The notes beneath the pieces are model-generated. The model was not told the DNA's origin. It worked only from the letters and a program-made list of their open reading frames with translations, and did not search any database. A stretch of 64,000 nt of DNA from Bombardia bombarda (Eukaryota > Ascomycota > Sordariomycetes > Sordariales > Lasiosphaeriaceae), in assembly GCA_030512295.1 (NCBI GenBank), contig JAULSR010000010.1, positions 62,001-126,000 on the forward strand, written 5' to 3'. The number at the start of each line of letters is the position of its first letter. Positions within the stretch are counted from its first letter, which is position 1. The translations under genes and the position numbers were made by a program. Of this stretch, positions 23,510 to 35,613 are shown in pieces.

Positions 23510-24017
23510 CAAGAAGTGCGCTCAAGGCACGGCGTGCCAGTGTGGACTATGCTACCTAGGGGCGGCTCACGCTGTCTTTGACAAGCTGGGTGCCAACCAC
23601 AGAATGCCAACGATCAGGTACCACAAAACTCCAACATCCAGGTTCCGGTCCAGATCAGCACCAGCACGAGCGTGGTCGTCCAAGAGGTACCCAGCACCAT
23701 CACAAGACCCACGGTCGTGGACAGCCCAGCAGCCACGAGTCCCAGCAGTAGCAAGACCTCGACCAAGAAGCCGACGACGCAAACACCCAGCGCCCAAACG
23801 GCGGCCAGTTACCACGACTTGCACGTGGACTGGACACTGCGAGGGCGCGAGCTGCACGAGTGAAGTTGACTGTGATGGGAGTCTGGAGTGTACGCGCAAC
23901 TTCTGCGTGCCGCCGGGGTGCAATTGGGCGTTTCATTGTCAGGGGCGCCGTGTAAGGATTACAACGACTGTGGTGATCCTTTGCTGTGTGTCAATGGTTT
24001 TTGTAGGAATCCTTAGA
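23510..24017 (+). pseudogene. Remnant of a secreted protein with a Cys-rich C-terminal module
   Basis: The first part reads AVFDKLGANH, followed by a Ser/Thr-rich linker in another frame. Then comes a repeated cysteine module with CTWTGHCEGASCTS, DCDGSLECTRNFC and GCNWAFHCQG. After HCQG the likely continuation (CKDYNDCGDPLLCVNGFC, stop near 24015) lies one base back in frame. The same module and the same frame break are seen at the end of the GH75 chitosanase at 53-54 kb, so the two share ancestry at the C-terminus. With at least two frame changes and no clear start, I treat it as a broken gene. Confidence 0.55.
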
Positions 24018-24672
24018 TGGGGGTTGGGGACGATGGATGGGGCGGTGGCGGTCTGGGCTGGGTGGCTGGCTGGTGGGTTGGGTGGATAGATGTGGTTGCG
24101 GTGCTGCTGTTGGATGCTTTCGAGAGAGGAGATTTATACAGTTTGGGACTCGTCTATGTGTACCTACATGTAGCTAGCAGCTGCCCACGTACTGGTTTCT
24201 TGTTTCTTGGGGATCATTGTGATCAGAACACAGTTGCAATCTGGACAGTTCTTGAATTCGGTCTGCACCGCCCTCAACTCTGAGAATCGACTTGACGTTT
24301 TCAGATTTGCCTTATCTCGTGTCTATGCCTTTCCCCATGTATGTAGCTTGTATGTATCGCTACGCTATCATCAAGTAACGCATGCGTAGGAACTGTAAGA
24401 AGATGGCGAAGCATCAAGGCCCTCATCGCCCGTAATTGAGGTAGGTACCTATCTGCGCTACAAAGCAGGACAGGCCCTACGGCCCGGTCAGTCCCTCCAC
24501 TCCACCACGAAATCTCCAAAACCCCCATCATCCCTCCCTATAATAACATAGGTTACTCAATCCGCGTAAAAGAAGAGCAATAGTGCGCTCCACCTCCGTC
24601 CATCAACATACCCATTCTGGCTCACCTTCTCCAGTCCTCGCCCTTTGTTCCATAGGTATCCTCTGCCGATCT
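24018..24672. other. Intergenic region
   Basis: No gene was seen. It holds the 3' flank of the APH-type gene and downstream sequence of the secreted-protein remnant. Confidence 0.5.
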
Positions 24673-26150
24673 TTAAAACGGCCTAAACAAACATCCAAAC
24701 ACGCCTCCCTCGCGCAAAAACCACTCTCTATCCCGCATGTACCCGCGGTGCACCAAGTTCCTGCCCATCCTCATGCCCTCCCACATCGTCTCCTCGGTAT
24801 CCGCCACAGGAGCGCCCCTCCTCGCCCAGGTGATGACGTGGACACCGGCATACATGGCCGTGCGATGGGCCAGGTGGTGGCTCATGGCCCCGTAGCCGGC
24901 GGTGAAGCCCTCGATGGCTGGGAGCGCGGCCGAGACGCCCTTGTAGTGGTACCTCTCGTACAAATCCCCGATAAACTGGCCAATGTCGGCGGAGCGGTGG
25001 CCGACGTGGGCGAGCTCCCAGTCGATGACGACGAGGTCGGTTGGCGTTGGGGTTGTTGCGGGGCGGGGGGTTTGGTTGGGGAGGAGGACGCTGGTGGTCT
25101 TGTTAGATGATTATTTGCTTACTCAAAAGATTGGGGGACAGGACAAGGAATGGATTGACGGTGGTGGTTTAAAGAGGCCATCAAAGACAGCAAGAGAGAC
25201 GGAAGCAAGCTTACTTCCCCGTCCAGAAATCCCCATGCAGCACCCCCCATGCGTCCTTGACGTCAGCAAAGTGATTTCCCTTGAATTCTTCTTCTACAAC
25301 CTTGCCGGCAGCTAACAACATCTCCCCCACCCCGCCTTCCAACAGGTCAGGGCAGCGGGTGAGCAAGACGTCGAAGAAGCCCTTTGAGCCATATGTCACG
25401 TCGTACTTGAGCTGTCTCATGGGCGTATTGGCGGCGATTTCGTCACAGAGATGTTCCTGTCCGGGTGCCGCAGTCCAATCATGAAATGCGCGCAGCCAGA
25501 CTCCCAGGTCATGGCCAATGGATCGCGCGGTGTCATGAGACAGAGGTGTATCCGAGAGTAAGAGGGTCTTCATGTCGAGCGCGTTCGGAAAGTCCTGGTG
25601 GATCTGGGTGTTGGTTGTGCGATCGAAGTGGTAGAGGCGCGGTGTCTTGATGACTGTGGTGGTTTGGGTGGTTGGCGAGTGGGCGGCTGGGAAGGACTCG
25701 AGCGCATAGAGCATTGTTTCTTCGAAAAGCTGATAGTAACAGCCGAGCGAAATCTCTTAGCATCTTCTTCTTAGTTTTGTGGAGGTAAAGATAGCAGGTC
25801 ATGATCACCAGACTATTGTAATGGGCGAGAGACCAGACAAAAAAGATGGGTGACCTTACACATCGAGATACATCAATTTTGAAGTCACGGCTGACCGACA
25901 GAAAGCCCGCTGTATGTTTGACGATCACTGTTTTGTAAAGTTCGGGAGTAGCTCCGTCGCTTAGGCAAACTTCGTTAGAATCCTTGTTACCACCGGAAGC
26001 CAGCGGTGTGACGAGAGTTCCTCGGTAAATGAAGTTGGCGCTGCCGCCGTGGATCGGTGTCAGTAGCGAGCAGGCATAGGGAGTTGAGGACAGCTGCTGC
26101 TGGATCTGAGATGAGAGCTGCTCTAGCTCTTCCGTCGTCAAAGATGACAT
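24673..26150 (-). CDS. APH-family (choline/aminoglycoside kinase-like) phosphotransferase
   Basis: There are three exons: 26150-25860, 25729-25215 and 25090-24673. All are in phase and give 407 residues. The fold is the APH kinase-like fold (PF01636-type). An N-lobe segment with GGSANFIYRG (nucleotide loop) and VIVKH (likely ATP-binding Lys) is followed by the catalytic HGDFWTGN (residues about 262-269). Its last Asn codon is completed across intron 2 (AA|C). The metal-binding VVIDWE is at about 288-294. Fungal members are often of unknown substrate (small alcohols or sugars), so no specific drug-resistance role is implied. An in-frame ATG at 26234 would add a leader of 28 residues; 26150 is preferred because it matches the usual start ahead of the helix LTTEELEQL. 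Confidence 0.88.
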
Positions 26151-27110
26151 TGCAAAGAGCGTAGTAGTAACGGGAAAGAAGCTGAGTGTTATTCTGGGCA
26201 CTGAGGGGGTCCTTGGAGGCCAGACGGTAGTCACGACCTCAGTGAGCTTTGGGAGTTGATGCTTGTATTTCGTGGGTTAACGGGAAAACGTGGGAGAGCG
26301 CGAGAGAGCAAGAGAGAGCAGCGGCTGCATGTGGACGTAGATGGATTGATTGGGTAGAGGGTTGTTGGTTTTGAGTTGTAGGTCACAGGTTTGAAGTGCA
26401 ATAGAATTGGGGAACAGAAAGTACATTTGAGAACGTACTCCAATTTAGGTCTAGACTACACGCACATGTGTGACTCATGTAGAGTCCCGTCATCTGCACG
26501 TCCAACAGGCCAATCATTCCATACATAGCCGTTTCGATTCACCGCCCCGTTTAAGCACAAAATTGACCTCAAGTCCATTCTCAAGGTCCCTTGCTTCTTT
26601 TTAGAGATGAAGTTTGTCATAATAAGATTAAAAGTGGACGTTGGAGCCATAACTGGGTACCCTTCCCGAAATCCCTACGGTTATGTAATACAGTGCCGTC
26701 AAGAACTTGATAAAACGTAAACTGTTAAATCCAACTGCTGAACGCTCATAGAATGTGTCTTTAGGTATTGATAGATACTGTAAGGTAAGCACTGGCCAAG
26801 CATTCAAGACATGGACTTTAAAAGACCGTATATGTGCTCAGTTGTGGGTGGTCCCAACCTCCGCACCAACCCTCACACACCTAGACATACACAATACCAA
26901 CAAGCGAGTGAAGTAAAGCTTCATTGAAAGGTGAATAATCCAATAATAATACACACACATGCATGCGCGAATGCCACCCTATGTGCCCTATCCTGTCTCG
27001 ACTGTAAGTCTAAGCTACCCAACTAATGCACCCAAGAACGCCAGGCCCTGTTAAGAACAAACCAAATGCTCTCACCAAACACCCCTCATCCCACCCACCC
27101 AAAACCCACT
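26151..27110. other. Intergenic region between two minus-strand genes
   Basis: No gene was seen. It contains the promoter of the APH-type gene and the trailer of the carrier-like gene. Confidence 0.55.
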
Positions 27111-28736
27111 CTAGTTGAGCAAAATATCATACCCATCCTTACTAATCCTAACCGGATCCCTACCCATGCCATACTTCCTCCTCACCAGCTCAAAGATGAT
27201 CAGCCCCGCGCTCGTGCTGGGCACCTGTCTGATAGTGTTCCACCAGAACCCCCTGAACAGATACTGCCGCATGCTCAGCCCAGCTTCCTTGGCGCCCGCC
27301 TGACACGCCGCCCACGTCTTCCTATACGCGTTCCAGTACGCCCGCATCATGCCCCAGCGCTGGGGGCCGTAGTGCGCCGGCCTGCGATGGAGCTGCCGTA
27401 CACTGCCATCAGCTTTAACAGCAGCATCCCTCTTCATATGCAAATACCGCGCCCTGATCTTCCCCGCCTTGGCGTCCAGCGCCTCGAGCCGCTCCCAGTG
27501 CTCGACCTGCACGTGCGACAGCGGGTGCAGGATGACCTGCTGGGCGAAGGAGGCGCCCATGCCGGCGAGCAGCAGGAAGGCGGGCTCGATGGCGTAGTGC
27601 GGGCGGATGATGGTCGGCATTCCGCGCTTGTCCTTTTCTGTGGTAGTGGTGGTCGGCCGCCGACGCGACAGCAGCACTATGGTGTCCTCGCTCAGCGCGC
27701 CGTAGTACCACGTCACGAAGCTGTAGTACCCTTGGGCCTTGAGGTACTCGAACGTGGTGAAGAAGACGGCGCTGCCGAGGCTGTCCTTGAGGAAGGAGAG
27801 GCCCCAGCCGGCGAAGATGCCGCGCATGCCGATCTCGCGGAGCTTGGCGGAGCTGAAGGACCACATGCTCAGGGGCTTTTCTTTGGGGATGGAGGCGGCG
27901 GCGGTGGTGGTGGTGGTGGTGGTGGTGGTGGGAGTGGCTGCAGGGGCATGGTGGGTTCTGGGGAGGGGGTTTCCGCTGCCCGTCATGCCGGCGGCGCTGC
28001 TGTTGAGGTCGTAACGGGCCTGGACTGCGTCCAAGGGGGCGGCAACAACGCTCTGGATACTCCCTGCGAGGAACCCGGCTGTGAAGGTCTCGATGGGCGC
28101 CGGGGGTGGATAGACGCGCTTGCTGGCGAGGGCGCTCTCGGGGTGCAGACGGCCGAGGATGTGGAGGTAGCTGGTGTAGAGCACGGCGCCGACGCCGACA
28201 TTGGCGATCAGCGGTGGGAGGACGTGATCGGGCACGACGCGCCAGCCATAGTGCCGTACGGCGGAGGCGATGACGCCGGGGGTGGAGCCATGCATCCGCC
28301 CTTTGAGCCAGATGAGAACATTGGAGAAGGCGGATGGTGGGGGGAGGTTGCGAGGGGATGTGTGGTGAAGCTGGGTCAGGAGAGCATGGCTGATGGCGGC
28401 CTGTTGCTCTTGCAGGGCGCGTGCATAGGCGAGGTAGTCGACGCGGGTGCGGAAGAAGGCTTTGACGGGGGCACGAAAGTAGAAGGCGACGGCCTGCGAG
28501 GTCAGGGCACGCACACCAGCGGCCGATGCACCTGTCGCCGCGCTGCTTCCGGGTGGCTTCAGAGGTGAGCCATCATCGGGCGAGATGCCAATGACTGGGA
28601 GGATGCCGGGGTTGAGATTTGGGTATAGGCCCTGATTTTGGATTGGGCTGTTTGAATTGAGAGAAGAGGAGGAAGAAGAAGGCGACGAGGGTGAGACTGG
28701 CGCGCTATCGGAGCCTTGCCTGCTGCTGCGTGACAT
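27111..28736 (-). CDS. Mitochondrial-carrier-like membrane protein, single exon (541 aa)
   Basis: The reading frame is uninterrupted. A disordered Ser-rich N-terminus (residues 1-70) is followed by segments typical of degenerate mitochondrial carriers: ETFTAGFLAGSIQSVVAAPLDAVQARY (a P-x-D motif variant, PLDAVQAR) and MRGIFAGWGLSFLKDSLGSAVFFTTFEYLK. Near the C-terminus is LFRGFWWNTIRQVPSTSAGL, and a third repeat includes ILHPLSHVQ. Fungal proteins of this type are larger than the classic 300-residue carriers and their transported solute is unknown. A Thr run (about residues 263-275) is coded by a GGT/GTG repeat near 27900-27930. The plus-strand 500-codon frame opposite is a shadow. Confidence 0.82.
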   Translation of the reverse strand: MSRSSRQGSDSAPVSPSSPSSSSSSLNSNSPIQNQGLYPNLNPGILPVIGISPDDGSPLKPPGSSAATGASAAGVRALTSQAVAFYFRAPVKAFFRTRVDYLAYARALQEQQAAISHALLTQLHHTSPRNLPPPSAFSNVLIWLKGRMHGSTPGVIASAVRHYGWRVVPDHVLPPLIANVGVGAVLYTSYLHILGRLHPESALASKRVYPPPAPIETFTAGFLAGSIQSVVAAPLDAVQARYDLNSSAAGMTGSGNPLPRTHHAPAATPTTTTTTTTTAAASIPKEKPLSMWSFSSAKLREIGMRGIFAGWGLSFLKDSLGSAVFFTTFEYLKAQGYYSFVTWYYGALSEDTIVLLSRRRPTTTTTEKDKRGMPTIIRPHYAIEPAFLLLAGMGASFAQQVILHPLSHVQVEHWERLEALDAKAGKIRARYLHMKRDAAVKADGSVRQLHRRPAHYGPQRWGMMRAYWNAYRKTWAACQAGAKEAGLSMRQYLFRGFWWNTIRQVPSTSAGLIIFELVRRKYGMGRDPVRISKDGYDILLN

Positions 28737-29289
28737 GGCTTTGTCTGTGCATGCTACATCCTAACCCTGGTGCAAATGTTGTCGTCCTATGTCGGGTTGT
28801 TTTGTGGCTTTGGGCGTCTTGGGTTGAAACAGACTTAATGTGAGGCTTTTCGGTTTGCGTCGCGTTTATCCAGGGCCAGCGCTGCAGGTTTTTGGAGACA
28901 TTGCCGGAAATACCCGGAAAGTGGAGACCTGGGGGGCTTGGCACAGCGCTGCCTTGTGGGGGACCGGGGCTTGTTCAAGGCGGACAGCTGAAGCCAGGAG
29001 CTGACGTCAGCGACGGGGCAAAGAGGGCTAGCCGGCAAAGAGTGACTGGCAGCTGTACCCGGGAGGTGGAAAAAAAGGGGTGACTACCATATGCACTCCA
29101 TGTTCAACTGCAATGTCGATTGGAAATATTCAGTTCCAACTGGACCCTGAAAATAAAGGATTATCATGATATCACACGATGTGAAAATGTCAATCCAAGG
29201 TATTTGTTTGTACCGACCTCAAATGAGAACCTCTAAGACCGCCTTGGATGGCATTTCGAGTTCGAGTGTGAATTTGTCGGGCCGTGGGC
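28737..29289. other. Intergenic region
   Basis: No gene was seen. It holds the promoter side of the carrier-like gene and the flank of the truncated lectin copy. Confidence 0.5.
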
Positions 29290-29850
29290 CTAAACGATTA
29301 GTCTAGTTGGGCCTGTTAGAGCTGGCAACTGGACTGTCTGGGCATCCACGTTGAAATTTGAAAGACTTGGAAATTTTAACACAGACTTACCGGGTGGCCA
29401 TGAGGGGTTGTAATTGCCAGAGCTGTTAGCCTGCTCAAAGCTAGGCACAAAGCCTGACAGACGGCTGTCTTTGTCTTGGTAAATGACGCCGTATCCACCT
29501 GCCTGAGAAATATCTATAAAGGTCGATATCAGCGGGACCACGGCCAGCCTTGTTCCCTTCAACACCGTGATGTTCAGTGATTCCACATCCCCTTCCACTG
29601 CGGGGGCAAGGTCCGGCCAGAGACGATTTCGGATCTGAAATAGCACCCCGTCGGAGTCTTGGTAGACCAACCAAGGCCAGTAGGTGGCTGAACTGGTATC
29701 TGCGAAATTGGTGTATAAGTTCTGGTTAATGATGCCGTCGTCGACAAACGTGAACTTGTTTGTTGGGCCACTGTTGGAGCCTAACAGACGGGCACCGGCG
29801 CCAATGTAATAAATCTGAATTTCATGCTCGAATAGAGTGGCTGTCCACTG
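29290..29850 (-). pseudogene. Truncated copy of the fucose-lectin-like gene
   Basis: The frame matches the middle exon of the intact gene at 31.7-33.4 kb: YIGAGARLLGSNSG, NQNLYTNFADTSSA, GGYGVIYQDKDSRLSG and a conserved donor (PPG then GTAAGT near 29393). The following acceptor leads to only seven codons (GPTRLIV) and a stop, where the intact gene has about 135 more residues. The exon carrying the transmembrane anchor is absent. I infer a partial duplicate; if expressed it would lack anchor and C-terminal blades. Confidence 0.75.
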
Positions 29851-31659
29851 TTTCTGGCTTCACGAAACTGCCGGTACCCAGGAAGGTAGATACCTAGGTA
29901 CTCTCAACTCTTATTTCAACAGCATGGTCAACTTCGAAATTTCGAATAATGATAAATATTGACTTATCAACAATCCAAATATCCGGAGAGCTACCTCAAT
30001 AGCTGCATTGACAAAGGTGACTGGAAGGGTCCGGATCCAGGCTAGGTAACGTAGCGAGTGGAAGTAGGTAGGTACCTAACATTGAACATGGCGTGTACCG
30101 GTATGTGCGGGTGGATAAGTGACCCACCATGAAATCTGAAATCTGGATTCAATCCCTGGTGGGGAACAGCCCACCCTTTGTAACACAGGGGCTAAGGCGG
30201 CTCGGGCGGGGCCAAAAAAAGCACTGCACGTATTGCATGGGGACTTTCGAATGATTTCCGTGAAATTTCACTTCATTTTTCCCGTGCTGTCGGCGTCTGG
30301 TGCCAAGATACCAAAGGTAAGTAAGGTACGGAATGCATCATCAATATTTTCTGACCGCGATTGTAGGCACCAGTTTGCCTTGCAAGCCGTCACGGACTCT
30401 CTCGACCACAGAGACACCAAATCCGATGAAAGGGTCGGACGCCGTGTTACACACCAACAAGTTGGGAAAAAGACTGCATAACTTTGTACTTACTGTCAAC
30501 ATGATGACAGGCAGACAAGCCCGCTCCGCTGGCCAAGGAACCCACATCGTCAATTTCCCCACAACTCATTGTTACGCTCAAAACATTCGCTGGCAGTAGA
30601 GTTTCCATTTCTAATTTAGCTTCCTTTTCATATTTAAAGTTCGATAGCCATTCGAAGAAGGAGAACCAGATTCAGGGCCAATATAATACACTGCGGAATG
30701 CCAGATCTTGGCAATTTGTGCCCACAAATGACACGGATAGCACAGATAATTACTCACAGCAACCGTCTCATATTTAGTTTTCTTTTCGCCCCAACCTTCG
30801 AAATCACCAATTTCGTTCTGAACACACTAATTGCGACAAGATCAAAAAAGGACGGCCCGCATATGTAGTACTGGCTAATTGCGAGATGGCTGTCACGTCA
30901 TATATCTAAAACAAGAAATCACTCAGTTGTATGTCCATGAATACGAAGGTTGGGGCCAAAGTAAGGCACCTTATTTACTACGGCGCCTTTCCTGACTGAC
31001 TTGGCTACCTGCATTTATTATCCTTCAAATGCGACCCCAAAAGAGTAAAGAGTGGGTTCCAGTAGGGCTGGCCCCTGAATTCCAACAAGCCGGGGTAATA
31101 GTGCCACACTGAAGACAAGGCGCTCCAGCAGGGCCAGGGACCATGGTGTGGTCCCCCTGGTCCGCATGTATGACCGGCGTGACGGCCGCTCTCTTTTGTA
31201 GAAAATCACACTTCTTTCAATATGCTCCCTCTCCCGTAAGGGGAAAGGGGCCCTCTCCGGACCACCCGAGCTCCTGACAGCATCACAGAGTCTCCTGTGA
31301 CAAAAAGACAGTTTGAATCCGATGGTTCTTGAGATTGGACGGATCTGCAACCAGTATTCTAATAGGTAAGGGTTACCCATTTACTATGTATGGTATTAGA
31401 AGCTGCATTTGATGACTGACGTGGATTTCATCAGCTGCTAATATTTGGACATTACTCTAACGAAGTGCCGTCATGTATCTTCTTTTCTCCTAAATACTGT
31501 CTATTTCCTGGTTAATCTCATGAACTCTTCGTTTAGCTCCTGCTTCTCATTCCAGAAACACATTATTCTCTTCCTCCAAGGAAGGTATCTATCTTTTACT
31601 CCATTTCTTCATCCGTCAACCTCGGTAACGGCCAGCATTACATCTCGCTCAGTCCAACA
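29851..31659. other. Gene-free stretch with a dispersed repeat fragment
   Basis: No gene was seen. Around 30118-30215 the sequence resembles, partly in reverse, the segment at 16670-16830. The block at 31040-31290 is also low in coding signal. The short frames here have no domain. Confidence 0.5.
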
Positions 31660-33376
31660 TCAAACAATCAGCACACTCTCCGTCACAGTCCACACCATCC
31701 CCGGACTCATGACCGCCTCAACCACCTCCCCGCCCCTCTGGAAATAGCACCTATTATCCCCCGTCGCCTCCTCCAGGTTCATTAGCTTACCAGTACCATT
31801 CGAGGCTGACATGGTCAGCGTAAGACACGCAATGTTTGTGTCCGGATCGGCGCCCCGCAAGACCTCGGGCTGCGACGTCTTCCACGACTTCTCGTCGACG
31901 TTGTATATCACATTGATGTCAGACGACTCGTCGAGGTACAATATGTAGGTGTTGACTCGTTTCTTCGGGCCGGTGTCGGAGGGCCGGGCAACGGTGAAGG
32001 CTGCGATGGGGCTGTTTTTCGGCAGCACGAGGGAGGGAGGAAAGTTTGTGTTATTCAGTTGGGTGCCTTGAGGGGAAGAGTTGTTAGCATTACTCTTGTT
32101 CCTCTAGATGGTTCTTGCAACGGAATGTATGTGGCACACTTACCAGTCGGCCAGGAGGCTTCGTAGTCCGTGGCCTGGCTAACGCGTTCCAGATCCGGTA
32201 CATATGCGGCAAGACGATTGTTCGTATCTTGGTATATAATGCCATAGCCACCAATCCAACACATTTCCGAAAACGTCGATGTCAGCGGTACTACCGCCAA
32301 TTTTGTGCCAACCAAACCAGTGATATTCTGTCCCACTGCAATCCACTTGTCTAAGACGGGGCCCCAGTTTTCGTCGAGCACGTTGCGTACCCGGACAATC
32401 TGCCCACTGGAGCGCTGATAGATAACATAGGGCCAAAAGCTGGCAACGCTGGTAGTGCTGAGGTTGGTGTAAAAGTTTTGATTGTTGATGGCGCCGTTGA
32501 CGTTGAACCCGCCCGGAAGCGTTGGATTGAAGGAGGAGCCGAGCAACTGCGAGCCGGCGCCAATGTAGAAGATTTCGGTTTGAGGCTATTGAAGGGGAAG
32601 AAGGTTGGTTTGTCAGAGAGGTGATCACTTGGCTTGCAAAGAAAAGAGCACCTTTAAGAGGGTTGAGGGGTTCGAACCTGATAATCTTGGTGGTACACAA
32701 TCATTGTTGATGCGAGGTGTGTACCATTTTGAGCAAACGAATTGAAGCTAGCCGAGGTATCCCAGTACGTGTTATTTGGGCTCTTTTCGGTGGAGAAGGC
32801 ACGGCTGCCGTCGTATCTCGAATATCGAAGACCGCCGCGGTCGTCCTGGTAGAAGAGGTATATTTCGACCCCAAGAGGTTTCCTCCACCCCGCTACTGTT
32901 AGCATCGACCCCTGGCGTATCAAACTCGTCGTCAGAGTGCCGTTGGACGTGCCGTTGGACGTGCTGTTGGACGCGGTGGGACTAGAACCTGCTGTAGGAC
33001 TAGAGCTAGCATCACTGTTGCTCATCCTTACCGCTCTGCTCCCTAGGACTCCGCCAATGACAGCACCAACAACGACTATCACAAGAGCGATGCATGCAAT
33101 AATAACCCACGGCCGTCTCCATCTACTGGAACGCGTCAAAAATGGTGTCGCCGGCTCATTCGGGGATTCGTGCTCGTCTTGTTTGTCTTGTTTGTCTTGG
33201 TGGTGATTGTGGTATATGTAGACGGGCTCCAGCCTGCTGTCTTGTACAGCCTCCATGCCGACATCCTGATTCTGAATCTGGGGCCATTGTTCCGTGTGGT
33301 AAACACGCTCCTGGGGCACGACCTCGAGTCCTGGCTGGGACGCGTCCATATGAGCATTGTCGAAGGACGCAGTCAT
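31660..33376 (-). CDS. Membrane-anchored fucose-specific-lectin-like protein, three exons (515 aa)
   Basis: Exons are 33376-32678, 32585-32144 and 32066-31660, all in phase. Residues 1-89 are a cytosolic, Asp/Gln/Lys-rich tail, and residues 90-112 are a single transmembrane segment (WVIIACIALVIVVVGAVIGG). A Ser/Thr/Asn-rich stalk with several N-glycosylation sequons comes next, then a repeated fold with GVEIYLFYQDDRGGLRYSRY and GGYGIIYQDTNNRLAAY. That fold resembles the six-bladed fungal fucose-specific lectins (AAL type; PF07938). Most such lectins are soluble; here a type II anchor would display it on the outside. Sugar specificity is inferred from the fold only. A truncated copy lies 1.8 kb downstream. 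Confidence 0.82.
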
Positions 33377-35519
33377 AGTTGAACTTGATCGATGATGTTT
33401 ATTCGCAGCGGGAGGTAGCCTATTGCCGCGGCGTAAGTACGGCAGGTTCCCAAGGAAAATGGAGTTATTAGATAGAAAGGTGATGGTGAGAAGATCTTTG
33501 CTGTCGCAGGCTATTTTTCTTGAGGTCAGAGAGAAGTGGCTGTGTATGAAAAAAGATTCAGGCTCTTAGGCAATGTTAGCATGGATTATGTGGGATGGGT
33601 ACCAATGGCAGGCTCGAGGCAGGCTCTGAAATGTGTGTGTGGCACAGACCTGTCAATCGTACCAATAGGGATGATAAAGTTCTCCAAGATGCAGGCCTCA
33701 AACGGCCCCCATGTGGTGCTTGCTGCAGAAAGAGGGAAGGATTGACGCGGATCCCCAACGTATTCTGTTTGAGGGGTCAGAATCGGATTCATGTTCGCAC
33801 TCTTGTTTGATGGTACCCACCTACCTCATTTTATGACTTGTTTCGACAGTGACCTTCACTATACATGCACTATAACCGCTTGGAGATACCGAATACGCCT
33901 TACTTCAGGAGCTTCATGACTTTGTATGTTTGTATCTTATGATTAGTACGAATTCTGGTGTATGATGGCAAAGAAATTAGTCTGGAATTCTTACCAGCCA
34001 AGCAGACTGCATTGTCGACACGTATCCGGTAAAGAGTCGCCCTTAAAATCGAACTTTAGGGCCAGGCATTGTCGCAACCGAAGCGCTGAAAAGGCGCGGC
34101 ACTCAGCGCAGACCCTGCTGCTGCCAATCTCAAGCCCAATCACTGGCTTTCTCGCCGTGTCTTGCTTTAAGCATTACTAATACTGCAGACTGCTGTTAAA
34201 CTTCGGTTCAATCGTCTTGGGTTCTTATCCAGTCGAATCAGAATGGCGTCGAGATGTGGCGTGCGGAGTGCCTGTTCAGTGCTGTGCCCGAGGAAATGTA
34301 AATCTAATCTCCGATCTGTCCATCCCAGAGCACTAAGCTGCCGTCTAGGACACAAGACTGTGTCAGCCATTGTCAATCAAGTTGCGAGAGAGAGCCCGCC
34401 CACATTTATATCCCCATATCAGCACAGTGATCACCCGTTCTTGTCCATGCATGTGAAGCTGGTGTGAGAGTTTGGCGTCGATGATCATGACGGGGTTGGT
34501 TGGGCTATGACGGTCATCAGGCTCCCCCAGTTGGGAAAATGAAGGGAGATGGCAGCAATAGGAGAAGTTTTGGGCTGTCAGCATCTTGGCTGGAGATAGT
34601 TATCTTCACGGTCTCTTGCTATTCAAGGATGATCACCTACCTACGATTTGTGACTGCACCTTTATGGAAGTGCCGGTTGGTAGGTTTCTTGGAGGGACCG
34701 AGACCAAGGATAGAAAAGACCTAGCTGCTGGGACGCTGGTCAAGGCGGTCTGTTACAGGTTTGAGTGGACATTGGTGAACAAAGTGAGATTTGTACTAGT
34801 TCAGATTTCCAAGGTGTCGTCAATAGACTTGACAGCACCGTAGATGTTTCATGTAAACCTCTCCCTGCCCCGTAGCTCGGTGGAGGCAACATCATCATCG
34901 CGAGCGGTGGTAATATGAACCAGGCCCTTGAACTTAGTGCTGCTAACCAACATCAGGAGACATTGTGACCGAGTTCGTCTTCCAGGAATTGGAGTTGGAG
35001 TCCTTGATCTAGGGCATTAGCACGAGGCGGTATTGAGGAATTGGAAGCAAGATCGATGCACAGGCAGGGATATCGCTATGAGAAATGGCGGCTTCGTGGT
35101 GAGATGATGAATGGATTGCTGAGGTAGCAGACGGATGGCCTTTCTTTGCATCAGGCGTACGTTCGCGAGCCAACTTGAAGCTGGAAAAGCATGGAGGGAT
35201 GCAACCAAGGGAGGGTCAGAAAATATGTTGGCATTCACGAAGATGGCGGTGACGGAGTTCGGCGGGCACTTTTTGGCGTGATTTGAGTGACTGGCCATTT
35301 TTGCGTCTTTACTCTTGAAAGTAAGGAGCAACCAACATAATGAAGGTAGGAGCGACCGGACTTTTCCAGTGCGCAGCGAGTGTCCCTGTACAAAATATTT
35401 GCGGCCCAGAAGTGTCGTTAGTCCGCAACCCTTTCAGGGAGACCAAAAGAAAACCACCAACCAAATATCGAATGTCAAAGTCTGGAAAACACCCGCAAGG
35501 AATTCCAAATGGCAAAAGA
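33377..35519. other. Gene-free stretch
   Basis: Short frames occur on both strands, including a 104-codon one on the minus strand at 35331-35017, but none has a recognisable domain or clear splice partners. It contains the promoter of the lectin-like gene. Confidence 0.5.
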
Positions 35520-35613
35520 TTCGGATACCGGGAGTCGAACCCGGGGATGTTGAGTGATCAGACACTTGTGTTAGAAGTGAGAGTCAACGATGTTACCGCT
35601 ACACCATACCCGA
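35520..35613 (-). tRNA. tRNA-Glu (anticodon CTC), with intron
   Basis: Read on the minus strand, the acceptor stem TCGGGTA pairs with TATCCGA and the discriminator is A. The T arm is CCGGG-TTCGACT-CCCGG. The anticodon stem GTTGA/TCAAC closes the loop CTCTCAC with anticodon CTC. About 23 bases sit between positions 37 and 38, the standard place for a nuclear tRNA intron. Confidence 0.93.

Noticed and set aside
27066..28568. 500-codon plus-strand open frame
   Set aside because: It lies antisense to the intact carrier-like gene and has biased, domain-free composition. It is a shadow of GC-rich coding DNA.
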